Assembly (NCBI RefSeq): GCF_024139115.2
Contig: NC_085140.1
Span: 14,949,085 to 15,013,084 of the forward strand
Direction: 5' to 3'
Source of the DNA: Armigeres subalbatus
Taxonomy: Eukaryota; Arthropoda; Insecta; Diptera; Culicidae
DNA length: 64,000 bases
Shown here piece by piece: positions 11,201 to 21,261 of this stretch. Numbering within the stretch: position 1 is the stretch's first letter; the number at the start of each line of letters is the position of its first letter. A program made the position numbers and the translations under genes. Under the pieces are notes generated by a model that made no database searches, was not told the DNA's origin, and saw only the letters and a list, made by a program, of their open reading frames with translations.

Positions 11201-11486
11201 CTAGACCAACATTTGAAAAGGGCATAACAGCCAAAATTTATTCCTTCTAATTCTTTGTCTACATATCTAGACCAACATTTGAAAAGGGCGTAACAGCCAA
11301 AATTTATTCCTTCTGATTCTTTGTGTACATATATAGCTATATATGTAGATGAAGAATCAGAAGGAATAAATTTTGGCTGTTACGCCCTTTTCAAATGTTG
11401 GTCTAGATATATAGTTATATATATATAGACAAGGAATCAGAAGGAATAAATTTTGGCTGTTACGCCCATTTCAAATGTTGGTCTAG
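11201..11486. mobile_element. Palindromic MITE, outer copy (interrupted)
   Basis: The arms run from CTAGACCAACATTTGAAAAG (11201) to the matching GTTGGTCTAG (ending 11486). Each arm reads through GGGCGTAACAGCCAAAATTT to an AT-rich centre. AATA is found on both sides (11197-11200 and 11487-11490). Its loop is occupied by a second copy of the same family at 11267-11406. Confidence 0.8.
11267..11406. mobile_element. Palindromic MITE, inner copy
   Basis: A 140-bp near-perfect palindrome of the CTAGACCAACATTTG family with ATAT on each side, inserted in the ATATATAG-rich centre of the outer copy. A third, free-standing copy at 18801-18941 also has ATAT on both sides, so the family appears to make 4-bp AT-rich target duplications. 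Confidence 0.85.
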
Positions 11487-11639
11487 AATAGATCAATACT
11501 CACTCACACTTTCAATGCATGCTCTCGAGTGTTCTGTTTGTGATGGCGAAGTATCAGAAGTGGAGTACCTTCTGTGAAGTTTCCATGAGATCGCTGGTGT
11601 AATTCTAGCTGCTTCGATAGGCGAGTGATGCGTCACATG

Positions 11640-12075
11640 TGGTTTTATTATTATTTATTCAGCCTAAGGCCGGAGTGATCTCTGTGGTACATAACAGTCG
11701 TCTCCGTCTACTGCTGTACGTTACCAGTCACGCAGTCTACGGAGGGGCGGGAAATCGTCTTCCAATTGATCGATCCACCTTGATCGCTGCATACCTCGCC
11801 TTCTTGTGCCCGTCGGATCGTTGTAGAGAACCATTTTACTCCAAGTGCGCGTTGGTTCTCCACAAGCATTGTTCAGATCTCGTGTCCAAGGAGGACTATC
11901 GCCACCGGTTTAATGAAGGAGTCTGTTTTGTACGGCGGTTAACTCTATTCGATCGGAGTGTTTTTTGAAGTCCAAAGTACATATGCTTTCCTGCCACGTT
12001 GCGTCTCCGATTTCGTCTGCTGGTATTGCTATCGGAGGTCAAATGATCCCAAATGAAATGAAATATTCCTGGGTC
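11640..12075 (-). pseudogene. RTE-type LINE 3' fragment
   Basis: Read on the minus strand it encodes RNRRRNVAGKHMYFGLQ and KTLRSNRVNRRTK, collinear with the C-terminal part of the larger RTE-type LINE at 55150-58645. The 3' end, near TTATTTATTCAGCCTAAGG, matches that element's tail at about 55160-55190. An internal deletion and frameshifts leave it non-functional. The LTR retrotransposon starts six bases further on. Confidence 0.75.
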
Positions 12076-12080
12076 GAGTG

Positions 12081-12296
12081 TGTTGTATTTACTCACTTTC
12101 GAGTGAGTTCAAATAAGTTTGTACATTCGATATTAATAACGCGATCGCCGAATGGTATAAATCGCATTCAAAGAAGTTACACATACATGTAAACAAACCA
12201 GTTTAAATAGGATGCCAATAAACCATGTGAGAACAGTTGATGCTGAAAACCTGAACCTATATCTAGTGTTTTTAATATCGTACTCCGGACTCTACA
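12081..12296 (+). repeat. 5' LTR
   Basis: Starts TGTTGTATTTACTCACTTTC and ends GTACTCCGGACTCTACA, with TG...CA termini. It is 216 bp and nearly identical to 17838-18052. Its promoter would drive plus-strand transcription of the element. Confidence 0.95.
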
Positions 12297-12300
12297 AATT

Positions 12301-12310
12301 TGGCGACGAG
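12301..12310 (+). promoter_or_regulatory. Primer binding site, probably tRNA-Ser(GCT)
   Basis: TGGCGACGAG begins four bases after the LTR. It is complementary to the 3' end, including CCA, of insect tRNA-Ser(GCT) as I recall it (…CTCGTCG-CCA). Use of a serine tRNA fits mag-type elements. Confidence 0.7.
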
Positions 12311-12884
12311 AAAAAAAAAAAGTTATAAATTTTCTAGTGAATATAGTGACCCAGGAAGAAAATAACCTGGCTGTTTTGCTACGAATTTCGGCGTTAAAAG
12401 AGACCAAGCAGACCGAGAAAGGAACGACCGAACGGATCGAAGACCATCCACGTTTTCCAGTACGGAAAATTTGTTCACCCGACGGCCGCCATCTTTTTCA
12501 TCAGTACGGACACTTACTCGAAGAGGATTACAGGATTGTGCGGTTTTTCCGGTGGAAATCCGACCGGGTGTGCTTTTCCCAGAACTTTTCCATTCTGTGA
12601 CAAAACGGTCGGTTAGTGGAGTTTTTACCGGTAATCCGGACCATATCGTTGTAAATTCGGAAGCCGGAAATCCGAGCAAGCGCGGTAAAGAAATTGGAAG
12701 CCGGAAATCCGAGCAACAGCAGTTGTGGTGAGTCATTTCTTTTTATTTGGCATTTATCGTACTGTGGCGCTCCTTGAACACAATTAAAACTATTGTGCAA
12801 TTTGTAAGTGTAAATCATCACGAACTTCGATACAGAAATAATCATAATTTTATTTGGCTGTTATACAAGAGTGGTGAAGTAAGC
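12311..12884 (+). other. Untranslated leader of the LTR element
   Basis: About 570 bases between primer site and gag. It holds an A-run at 12311-12320 and two copies of GGAAGCCGGAAATCCGAGCA (near 12658 and 12696). It probably includes packaging signals, which cannot be identified by eye. Confidence 0.5.
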
Positions 12885-13927
12885 ATGAGTTCTTCCGGTA
12901 TTGCTTGTTCAATGGAGCCTTATAGGAGAAGCATGAGCTTTAATGATTGGTATACCCGTATGAAATACATTTTCTTGGTCAATAAAATCAAAGACGAGGA
13001 CAAAATGGCTTACTTTATCACCCTAGGGGGGCCAATTATATTTGAAGAATTGAAATTGCTTTACCCAACTGGAAACTATGAAGAGGTGCCTTTTGAGGAT
13101 TTAATAGCGAAGTTAAAAACCGTCTGGACAAAATTGATCCTGATTTGGTCCAGAGGTACAAATTTAGCACCCGTGTTCAGAATCCAGACGAAACTACGGA
13201 GGATTTTGTACTGGCCTTGAAACTTCAAGCAGAGTTTTGTTCGTTTTCCAATTTCAAAGAGGTTGCGGTTGTAGATAGGATTATTGCAGGCTTACGGGAC
13301 AAAAATTTGAGACAAAAGCTTCTGGGTGAAGAGAAACTAACATTGGCCAATGCCGAAAAAATTATTGCTACATGGGAAGTGGCACGAATGAATGCGGGCA
13401 CAACAGATAATCAGCAAAATAATGTTTCAGGACAGATTGCTGCTATGCATTCAGGGTCGCATTATGGAGTAGCACATAGTAAGCTAGTACAAGCTTTAAA
13501 TTTTGCTAGGAATTACCAGGGTGAAAGTTCTAACCAGGTGGGCGAAGGTAGTAGTAGAGCTCCTGTCAAAACACGGTTAGGGTGGCAACCGTATAATAAA
13601 ACACACTATGATAGAAATGAAGGGAGAACAACACAGCCAATAAAAAGGAACCACCATAATTCTGTACAACGATACCAAAATGGACAACGACCGGATTATT
13701 CCCAAACCATTTGTAACTTTTGTGGGGTTAAAGGACATATAAAGAAAAAGTGCTTTAAATTAAAAAACCTACGGCGAGATGCAGTAAACTTGGTGGATTC
13801 CTATAAACCGGGACCTTCGGCGGACAGACATATCAGTGAGCTTCTAGAACGGATGAGGACAGATGATTCAGATGGCGAAGAAAGTGACTCAGGTGATTTA
13901 CAGTGTATGTTAGTTTCTGTCCATTAA
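12885..13927 (+). pseudogene. gag: gag (capsid-nucleocapsid) with a frameshift
   Basis: The likely start is ATG at 12885 (MSSSGIACSMEPYRRSMSF), followed by a capsid-like helical region. Near 13120 the reading frame shifts by one base just after an A5 run and continues to a stop at 13925-13927. A retroviral zinc knuckle C-x2-C-x4-H-x4-C (CNFCGVKGHIKKKC) is encoded at 13712-13753, followed by an acidic C-terminus. Gag would form the virus-like particle; this copy cannot make full-length protein unless the frameshift is an assembly error. Confidence 0.88.
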
Positions 13928-13929
13928 TA

Positions 13930-16900
13930 AAATTAGTAACCCTTGCTTATTACAAACGACTGTTGAAGGACAATTACTAGAAATGGAGATAGATTGTGGA
14001 TCCTCTGTTTCTGTGATTAGTAAAGGAGATACATGTCTAAGTTTGGAAATCCATTGAAGAAATATGAAAAGTCATTGATGGTAGTTAATGGTTCTAAGTT
14101 GAGAATAGAAGGAGAAACTATGGTCAAAGTTAAAATCAATAATAAGGAAGCCTTAATGCAACTGATAGTGCTGGATTGTGAAAACGACTTTTTCCCTTTG
14201 TTAGGCAGAACTTGGTTAGACGAATTCTACCCGAATTGGAGGAATTTTTTTACAGGTGGAGCAACGGTAAATAGTTTGAACGATGCATCCAACTCAAATG
14301 TTGTCCAAACTCTCAGGCATCAATTTAGACAAGTTTTTGTCAAGGATTTTTCTCAGCCGATAAAAGGGTTTAAAGCAGAGTTAATTTTAAAAGACACCAC
14401 ACCAATTTTCAAAAAGGCCTATGATGTTCCATACAGGTTAAGAGATCAAGTTGCGGAGTATTTAGATAAACTGGAGAAGGAAAAGGTGATTTCACCGATA
14501 GATACCAGTGAATGGGCATCTCCAATAATAATTGTAATGAAAAAAAATAATGAAATTAGGCTGGTTATTGATTGCAAAGTTTCAATCAATAAAACTATTA
14601 TCCCAAATACATATCCTTTGCCAACTGCGCAAGACATTTTTGCTAATTTGTCCGGTTGTAAATGTTTTTGCGCTCTTGATCTTGAAGGCGCCTATACTCA
14701 ATTAGAGCTTACGGAGAGATCAAAGAAGTTTGTGGTAATCAATACAATGAGAGGTATATATACCTATAATCGATTACCTCAGGGGGCTTCATCCAGTGCT
14801 TCTATTTTTCAACAGGTTATGGACAAAGTGTTGGAGAACATTGAAAATGTAACTTGTTATTTGGACGATGTATTAATAGCTGGGAAAAATTTAGAAGACT
14901 GCAAAAGCAAACTCATTACCGTACTAGAGAGACTAGCCAATGCTAATATTAAGGTGAATTGGGATAAGTGTAAATTTTTCGTCTCAGAGCTTCCTTTTAG
15001 GGCATATTCTTAGTGACAAAGGGTTGAGGCCCTGCCCGGATAAAGTATCTACCATCGAAAATGCAAATGCACCAAAAACGAGACAGAGCTTAAATCGTTT
15101 TTGGGATTAATAAATTATTACCATAAATTCATACCACGTTTGTCTTCCAAATTGTACCACTTATATAACCTATTGAAAAATAACGTAAAGTATACCTGGG
15201 ATGACAACTGTCAAAGGGCGTTCGATGAAAGCAAAACGTTGCTAATAAATACAGGGTTTTTAGAGTTTTTTGACCCAAAAAAGCCAATCGTTGTTGTATC
15301 AGACGCTTCAGGATATGGGCTGGGTGGGCTAATAGCACATGTAATTGATGAAGTCGAGAAGCCAATTTGCTTCACGTCGTTTTCCCTTAATTCGGCTCAA
15401 AAAAAATATCCTATATTGCACTTAGAAGCATTGGCATTGGTATGTACTATTAAAAAATTTCACAAATATCTTTATGGACAGCATTTTACAGTTTACACCG
15501 ACCATAAACCATTAGTAGGAATTTTTGGTAAAGCGGGGAGAAATTCTATTTATGTAACCAGAATACAACGATACGTGTTGGACTTAGCAATTTATGATTT
15601 TGATATTATTTATAGATGTTCAAGCAAATTAGCAAATGCTGATTTTTGTTCGAGGTTTCCGTTGAAACAAAACGTTCCCGATGAATTGGATGAGGATAAT
15701 ATAAATAGCATAAATTTTGGTCAAAATTGTCCAATTGACTCAAAAAAGATCGCAGAGGAAACAAAAAAAGATGATTTTTTACAACAAATTATATTTTACA
15801 TGCACCATGGATGGCCCCAGAAAGTTCATAGGTCTTACATTGATGTTTATGCTAACCAATAGGACTCAAAAATCGTGGATGAATGTCGATTATACAAAAG
15901 TAGGTTGGTAGTCCCATCGCTGTTGAAGAAAGATTTACTCATGCTTTTGCATTCTACCCATGCAGGAATTCTCAAAATCAAACAATTGGCCAGACGAATG
16001 GTTTTACTGGTTCGGGATAAATTCGGACATTGAAAAATATGTTAACAGTTGTTATGCATGTGGTAGTATGGCTATTTCCTATAAAAATAACACTTCGTCT
16101 AAGTGGACACCCACAGTTAGGCCGTTTAGCAGAATACATATAGATTTCTTTCATTTTGAGCATAATACTTTCCTACTGATTGTCGATAGCTTCTCCAAAT
16201 GGATTGAGATAGAATGGATGAAACAGGGTACGGATGCCACGAAAGTTTTAAGAAAATTAGTTACCTTTTTTGCGAGGTTTGGACTACCGGACGTAGTTGT
16301 GTCGGACAATGGTCCACCTTTTAGTTCGTATTCGTTTGTTAACTTTTTGGAAAAACAAGGAGAGGCATTCCACGGGGGCATGTCAGTCGATCCTGAGCGA
16401 CCATTTCGAAAATATTTGAAATACACGGAAATTTTTTTTTGTTTACTATATGTGAAAATTGTGAAATGTTTGAAATGTCATAACTTTTTTGTTTATTAGT
16501 TTACCATCACCAAATTTTCATGGTAGATAGCTAATATAATGGACCGTTTTCCCTAAAAAAATTACGTTCGAAAAAAGATAGGGTTTTGAGATATTTGAGT
16601 TTTTGTGACAAAAATGATATTTTTAAAGGCAAAAAAATTTTTTTTTTACTGTGCACATTTTCTTAAGAATCACCATTTAGTTGTCTAACTTTGCTGAAAA
16701 AATCATAACAATCGAACATTCCGTTTTTGCTGTGCAGCTTTTTAAATATTTTTGAACCATTTTCACATACACCCTTTTGAAAAGTTAGTCGTGATTCAAT
16801 ATGAAGATTTGATATCGAAAAATGACGATTTAGATGAAATTGAAAAACTGTGCAAAGTTTCAACTCAATAGAAAATCATGAATTAAAAATCTTCTTAAAT

Positions 16901-17713
16901 TTTGATGCTGTTGCTTGGAATCGCTCAGGAATAAAGGTGCTCAAAAGTCCTCCGTATAACCCATCCAGCAATGGACAAGCTGAGCGATTAGTGAGAACAA
17001 CAAAAGAAGTACTTAAAAGATTCCTCATTGAACCTGAATTATCTACTCTAGACTTGGAAGATCAATTGAATCTTTTCCTAATTAACTTTAGAAATTATAA
17101 TATGACAAAAGACGGTATATTTCCGGCGGGAAAGGTTTTCTCCTACGAACCCAAAACGTTATTGGACCTATTGAATCCAAAGAAACATTATAAAAAACAA
17201 TTATCCTTACCACAAGAACCCCATAATGATGAAAATAAACAAAGAAAAATAAGGAATTTCCCGAATCCTGCAAATGATCCACTAGATAATCTGAATGAGG
17301 GCGAGGAATTGTGGTATAAAAATCATAATCCGCATATTCAGGCACGATGGTTAAGAGCCACTTTTGTAAAAAAGTTTTCTCCTAATACATTCCAGGTACT
17401 AATTGGAAACGCCAGCGCAATGGCGCATAAGAACCAATTGCGAGTGATGAAGGATTCTGGGTGGCAACCACGGGTAGTACTAACCCGCGGCGAACCAGAT
17501 AGTACAGTAGAAGATCAGACAAATGTCGAAAGGGAACACGCTATGGATTTTGGAAACGTTGACGATTATTCGGAAGATCCTAGGGGATCATCGACGAACC
17601 GCAAAAGAAGACATCATGAAGGCTCGGATAAACTAGAAATGACTTCGAACGGTCTCCGAAGGTCGAAACGTCGACGTAAAGAGAAGAAGGACAGTGATTA
17701 TATTTATGAGTGA
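13930..17713 (+). pseudogene. pol: pol: protease, RT, RNase H, integrase (broken)
   Basis: The protease region has an IDCGSSVSVIS motif near 13990-14020 (DCGS where D-T/S-G is usual). Reverse transcriptase at about 14330-14990 shows RLPQGA and YLDD (14858-14869). RNase H at about 15290-15640 has VVSDASGYGLGG and YTDHKPL. Integrase begins with an H-x3-H...C-x2-C finger (HSTHAG, near 15950, and CYACG, near 16050), then the catalytic Asp of HIDFF (about 16138) and of VVSDNGPPF (about 16300); the Glu lies in SSNGQAERLV after a nested insertion. Frameshifts occur near 14030, 15005, 15075 and 15990. The C-terminal tail is basic, ending at 17713. Confidence 0.9.
16360..16930. mobile_element. Nested insertion splitting the integrase domain
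   Basis: About 0.57 kb of AT-rich non-coding DNA separates FVNFLEKQG from IKVLKSPPYNPSSNGQ, which are contiguous in related integrases. Near its ends CCTGAGCGA (about 16392) and TCGCTCAGG (about 16922) form a 9-bp inverted repeat. The ACTTTGCTGAAAAAAT motif inside resembles arm sequence of the hairpin at 45099-46853. Exact ends and target duplication are uncertain. Confidence 0.7.
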
Positions 17714-17821
17714 AGTTACACTTTTCTGAAGTTTCTCGATTAATTAATCGATTCCAATATTATATTTTTTGTTTTGCAAATATTTGGTTATTAAAGAAAT
17801 ACGATTAAATGAATTAATTTT

Positions 17822-17837
17822 GAAAAGGATAAGGAAT
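17822..17837 (+). promoter_or_regulatory. Polypurine tract
   Basis: GAAAAGGATAAGGAAT lies immediately before the 3' LTR and is purine-rich as required for plus-strand DNA priming. Confidence 0.8.
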
Positions 17838-18052
17838 TGTTGTATTTACTCACTTTCGAGTGAGTTCAAATAAGTTTGTACATTCGATATTAATAACGCG
17901 ATCGCCGAATGGTATAAATCGCATTCAAAGAAGTTACACATACATGTAAACAAACCAGTTTAAATAGGATGGCAATAAACCATGTGAGAGCAGTTGATGC
18001 TGAAAACCTGAACCTATATCTAGTGTTTTAATATCGTACTCCGGACTCTACA
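17838..18052 (+). repeat. 3' LTR
   Basis: 215 bp, TGTTGTATTT to CTCTACA, followed by TSD GAGTG. It differs from the 5' LTR at two bases and one T-run indel. Confidence 0.95.
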
Positions 18053-18057
18053 GAGTG

Positions 18058-18534
18058 CTAGGAGACCGACTAGTTCAAAGGGATTTGGTTTTAGTGAGTC
18101 GAGTGTAGTTAACCCATACTCACACTAAATTGGATACGCTCGACCAATGTGCAGAATGCAGATTTCCGTTACCATTTTCTAAAACAATGGGACGTCTTAT
18201 GCCTTCATTTTTTCCATAATGTCAGCGAAAATTGTGGACAGAACTTTACTCTTAATCACACCCCATAAGAAAGTTTGCCTCCATCAAAATCCATTATATA
18301 AGAATTCAAAATTTGTAGCACATTTAGTCATTTTGTATCCGTCGGATCGTTATTTGATTTATATAGTGAATTATGATAAAAACAAGCATTTTTGGTGGAT
18401 TAAAATTTATATGAGATGTCAGATTGAAGTCAACACTTCAATGGACTACAATAGAAAGGTTTTTTATCTCCACAAATTTTTGTAAGCACGTGGCCGACGC
18501 TATTGTTAATTTCAAATATTATTAATTATTAAAT
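18058..18534. other. Unrecognised DNA between LTR element and TA-MITE
   Basis: AT-rich, no recognised gene. An open frame at 18219-18485 has no domain. Confidence 0.4.
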
Positions 18535-18536
18535 TA

Positions 18537-19442
18537 CAGTCGCCTCTCCACATCTCCACATATTGAAGGGACCATCGAGATAGGGAGAGATCGAGGAATG
18601 GAAGGAAAATTGAAATGGGCACTAGATCCAAAAAAGCTTGTTGCTATGAAAAACGACAACAAAACAAATGAACCGTTTGTTTGAGAAACTGCATATGTAA
18701 CATTTTTGGCCAAAATGAGATTTTTATATATTCTGAATCCTCTTCCAAAAATACGTATTCTGGCAAAAAAAACGAAAAAAAAAATTTGTTCAGGAATATA
18801 TCTAGACCAACATTTGAAAAGGGCGTAACAACCAAAATTTATTCCTTCTGATTCTTCGTCCACATATATAGCTATATATGTAGACAAAGAATCAAAAGGA
18901 ATTAATTTTGGCTGTTACGCCCTTTTCAAATGTTGGTCTAGATATGATTTTTTTTTCGTTTGTTTGAGAAACTACATATATCCACGCACTTTGAAGAGCA
19001 ATTGTGGAGTACTGGTTACAGTTCTTGCACTAGAAATGCCCCAGGGTGTTGAGTTTTGCCAAAAACTATTGATCTGTATCGAATAAATCGAAAGATTCGT
19101 TGCCAATTTGTTCAAAAACAGTTTATTGTTGTTTTCTCGAAATTGTGTGAAATGGACTTATGCAGTTTCTCAAACAAATGATTCAAATGTCATATCATGT
19201 TGTTGATATGTTGGTATTGTCCACAGATGGTCTAGTAGCCTAAAAATTTGAGCATATCGACATAAGGAGAGTAAATCCAGAGCAAAATATGATCAGAACA
19301 CATCGAGATAGAGAGATATCGAGATAGGGAGGTTATCGAGATGTAGAGTGCCCAAATGTATGTAGTTTGAAGGGACCGAGGAAACCATCGACATAGGGAG
19401 AGATATCGAGATACAGAACATCGAGATGTAGAGAGTCGACTG
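18537..19442. mobile_element. TA-flanked Tc1/mariner-like non-autonomous element
   Basis: Termini CAGTCGCCTCTCCACATCTC and GAGATGTAGAGAGTCGACTG are inverted repeats flanked by TA at 18535-18536 and 19443-19444. Both arms carry repeated ATCGAGATAGGGAGA-like subterminal motifs. It is about 906 bp with no transposase, and contains a palindromic MITE at 18801-18941. Confidence 0.82.
18801..18941. mobile_element. Palindromic MITE, third copy
   Basis: 141-bp copy of the CTAGACCAACATTTG palindrome family (see 11201-11486) with ATAT at 18797-18800 and 18942-18945. Confidence 0.85.
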
Positions 19443-19765
19443 TAGTATTATGGAATTGGCTATTAGTTACATTATCGTTTAATTACCATTCTTAAGTTTG
19501 TTTCAGTTTTGCTTGAACTACCATCTCCGAGTTATAAATAATTTAGCAAAAATATCAATTATGATGCACGTGCATCATTCAAACACACTCCACATACTTT
19601 GTAGTACATATTCTAAGTATTTAGCTTCAATCATGCAAACAAAAAAAAATGAAATTTTGTATGAATTTTTTTCCCGGTTTTGGCAACATTAAAATCCGGT
19701 CGTGTTGCTAAAATCGGGAAGGGACTGTATTGTCTATCCGGAATAAATCTAGAACGCTTTTTATA

Positions 19766-19812
19766 CCGAAGTTGGGTTTTTCTCCAGATACAAGCAAATA
19801 ACCCAACTTCGG
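19766..19812. repeat. Short hairpin, 13-bp arms
   Basis: CCGAAGTTGGGTT pairs exactly with AACCCAACTTCGG over a 21-base loop. Related TTCCGAA motifs follow at 19880-19920 and again at 62440-62580. Confidence 0.6.
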
Positions 19813-20277
19813 AAGTAGTGCGCTGGATTCGCCTAAAGATGCGCTAAATAACGCATCATTTAGTTTGACAGATAAAATTTCGGAAGAAAGTTCGGTACGA
19901 AAGTTCCAACTTCCGAATTTTAAGTTGGTGCTACGCCGATATTATCTGCTGGCAAGTTCAAAACTGTGAGCCCTAATATTTTAAACTGCACTTGGGACGC
20001 CATTTTTTTCACGTTCAGCCTAGCTCTCAATTGTAATATATTCGTTCTATGTGATAAATTTTGACTATTTGTTTTCACACATAGTAGATATTTGCAGTAT
20101 AGATACATAGCATGAGTAACACAAATGCTGTTTATTGATCGATTATTTATAAAATAGAAGTGTAAAACCAAATAAAACGAATCATTGCTGTTTTTTCAGT
20201 GTTGTTGATCACTATTGAATTTGATAACGATTGACCATTGCGTTTCAGAATTATGAAGATAATTATGTATAGATATA

Positions 20278-20456
20278 CACGCCCGTTTCAAATCACTCAG
20301 AGACTGAGTGAAATTGTATTGCCATCTCTTTTTTTCTCACGGAAATTTTACTCAATTTTTGTAAAAAGTGGAACTACTCAAATTTTGAGTAGTTCCACTT
20401 TTTACGAAAATTGAGTAAGATTTTTTTACTCGAGTAAGTGATTTGAAACGGGTGTG
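20278..20456. mobile_element. TA-flanked palindromic MITE (179 bp)
   Basis: Ends CACGCCCGTTTCAAATCACT and AGTGATTTGAAACGGGTGTG are inverted repeats flanked by TA (20276-20277, 20457-20458). The interior holds a second near-perfect palindrome around AACTACTCAAATTTTGAGTA. ACTCAATTT motifs near 54140-54240 suggest a decayed relative there. Confidence 0.85.
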
Positions 20457-20458
20457 TA

Positions 20459-21261
20459 GTACGTTGGTGTCTTGGCTGAATGCGAGAAAGGCAGTATCAC
20501 TACTAGGTGCATTGAATTGGGTTTTTATACACAGAAAGATACCCGCACCGCTAGGTCGATGAGTTTTCAATCAAGGAGAAACTAGTGGTCACTGACTGAC
20601 TTAGGTAATACCGCAAATAACAATTCCAGCGATGCTGCAACGCAATGAACAAACAAATAAATCCATCCACCTTTTTGCGGATTAGCGATTAAGTGGGCGA
20701 TTACCAAATAAATGCTTTCCATATTTGAAGAATTCATTCACCCTCACCATTTCTCCGGTCTCTCTGTAATTTAGGGTACATGTACCCGTTTTAACTTTCA
20801 TATTCATACTGTCAAATAATAAATTAGTAAAAATTATTTACTTGTATATTTTTCAAACTTCAGGTTTTGCTAATGTTACTCTCACATTTGTTCAAGAACC
20901 CAAGTTTCGATGTGAATATAAAATAAGATGTGAAATAGAACTGTTGCCCTACCACAGCATTGTGACGAATTGAAGCGCGTCGCCGGAGTGGAATCAATTT
21001 CTTCCGATGAGTCACTGAATCGCACTTATATTAATATTTTTTAAGCTCCGATGAGATCGCGCAGACCGCCCGGCAGAGGTGTTAACTGGTCCAAGGTGGG
21101 CCACAATCGAGCTCATTTCAATAGTCTTCTGCGTGGATTCAATCCGGCCAGAAGTGATCGCCAGGTTGCGCGCTCTGCTTAGGTTGGGTGTCTTTCTCCC
21201 AGATCTTTCACTCGCGCGTTGGTTTACAGAAAAGTCGTGATCGTTATCTTCTCGAGCCGGG
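20459..21261. other. Region upstream of the serpin
   Basis: About 800 bases with no gene. TATATTAA at about 21027 is a possible TATA element but would leave a 5' leader of roughly 200 bases; the start of transcription cannot be fixed from sequence alone. Confidence 0.4.

Larger units (their letters stand above)
12081..18052 (+). mobile_element. Ty3/gypsy (mag-like) LTR retrotransposon, frameshifted
   Basis: Complete architecture: TSD GAGTG (12076-12080), 216-bp LTR, primer binding site, gag, pol (protease, RT, RNase H, integrase), polypurine tract, 215-bp LTR, TSD GAGTG (18053-18057). No envelope gene is visible. The LTRs differ by two substitutions and one single-base indel, so the insertion is recent, yet gag and pol carry several single-base frameshifts and a 0.57-kb nested insertion in integrase. 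The mag-type assignment is inferred from the short LTRs, tRNA-Ser-like primer site and single CCHC knuckle. Confidence 0.93.
10623..19727. mobile_element. Old TA-flanked element expanded by nested insertions
   Basis: The left end CAGTCCCATTTCGGATTTGG and right end GGGAAGGGACTG are imperfect inverted repeats, followed inward on both sides by CCCGATTTTGGCAACA-like motifs. TA flanks both ends (10621-10622, 19728-19729). Between them lie a palindromic MITE pair, an RTE-LINE tail, a 6-kb LTR retrotransposon and a TA-MITE; subtracting these leaves roughly 1.5-2 kb. No transposase is recognised. The alternative is two unrelated solo copies of one MITE end. Confidence 0.45.
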
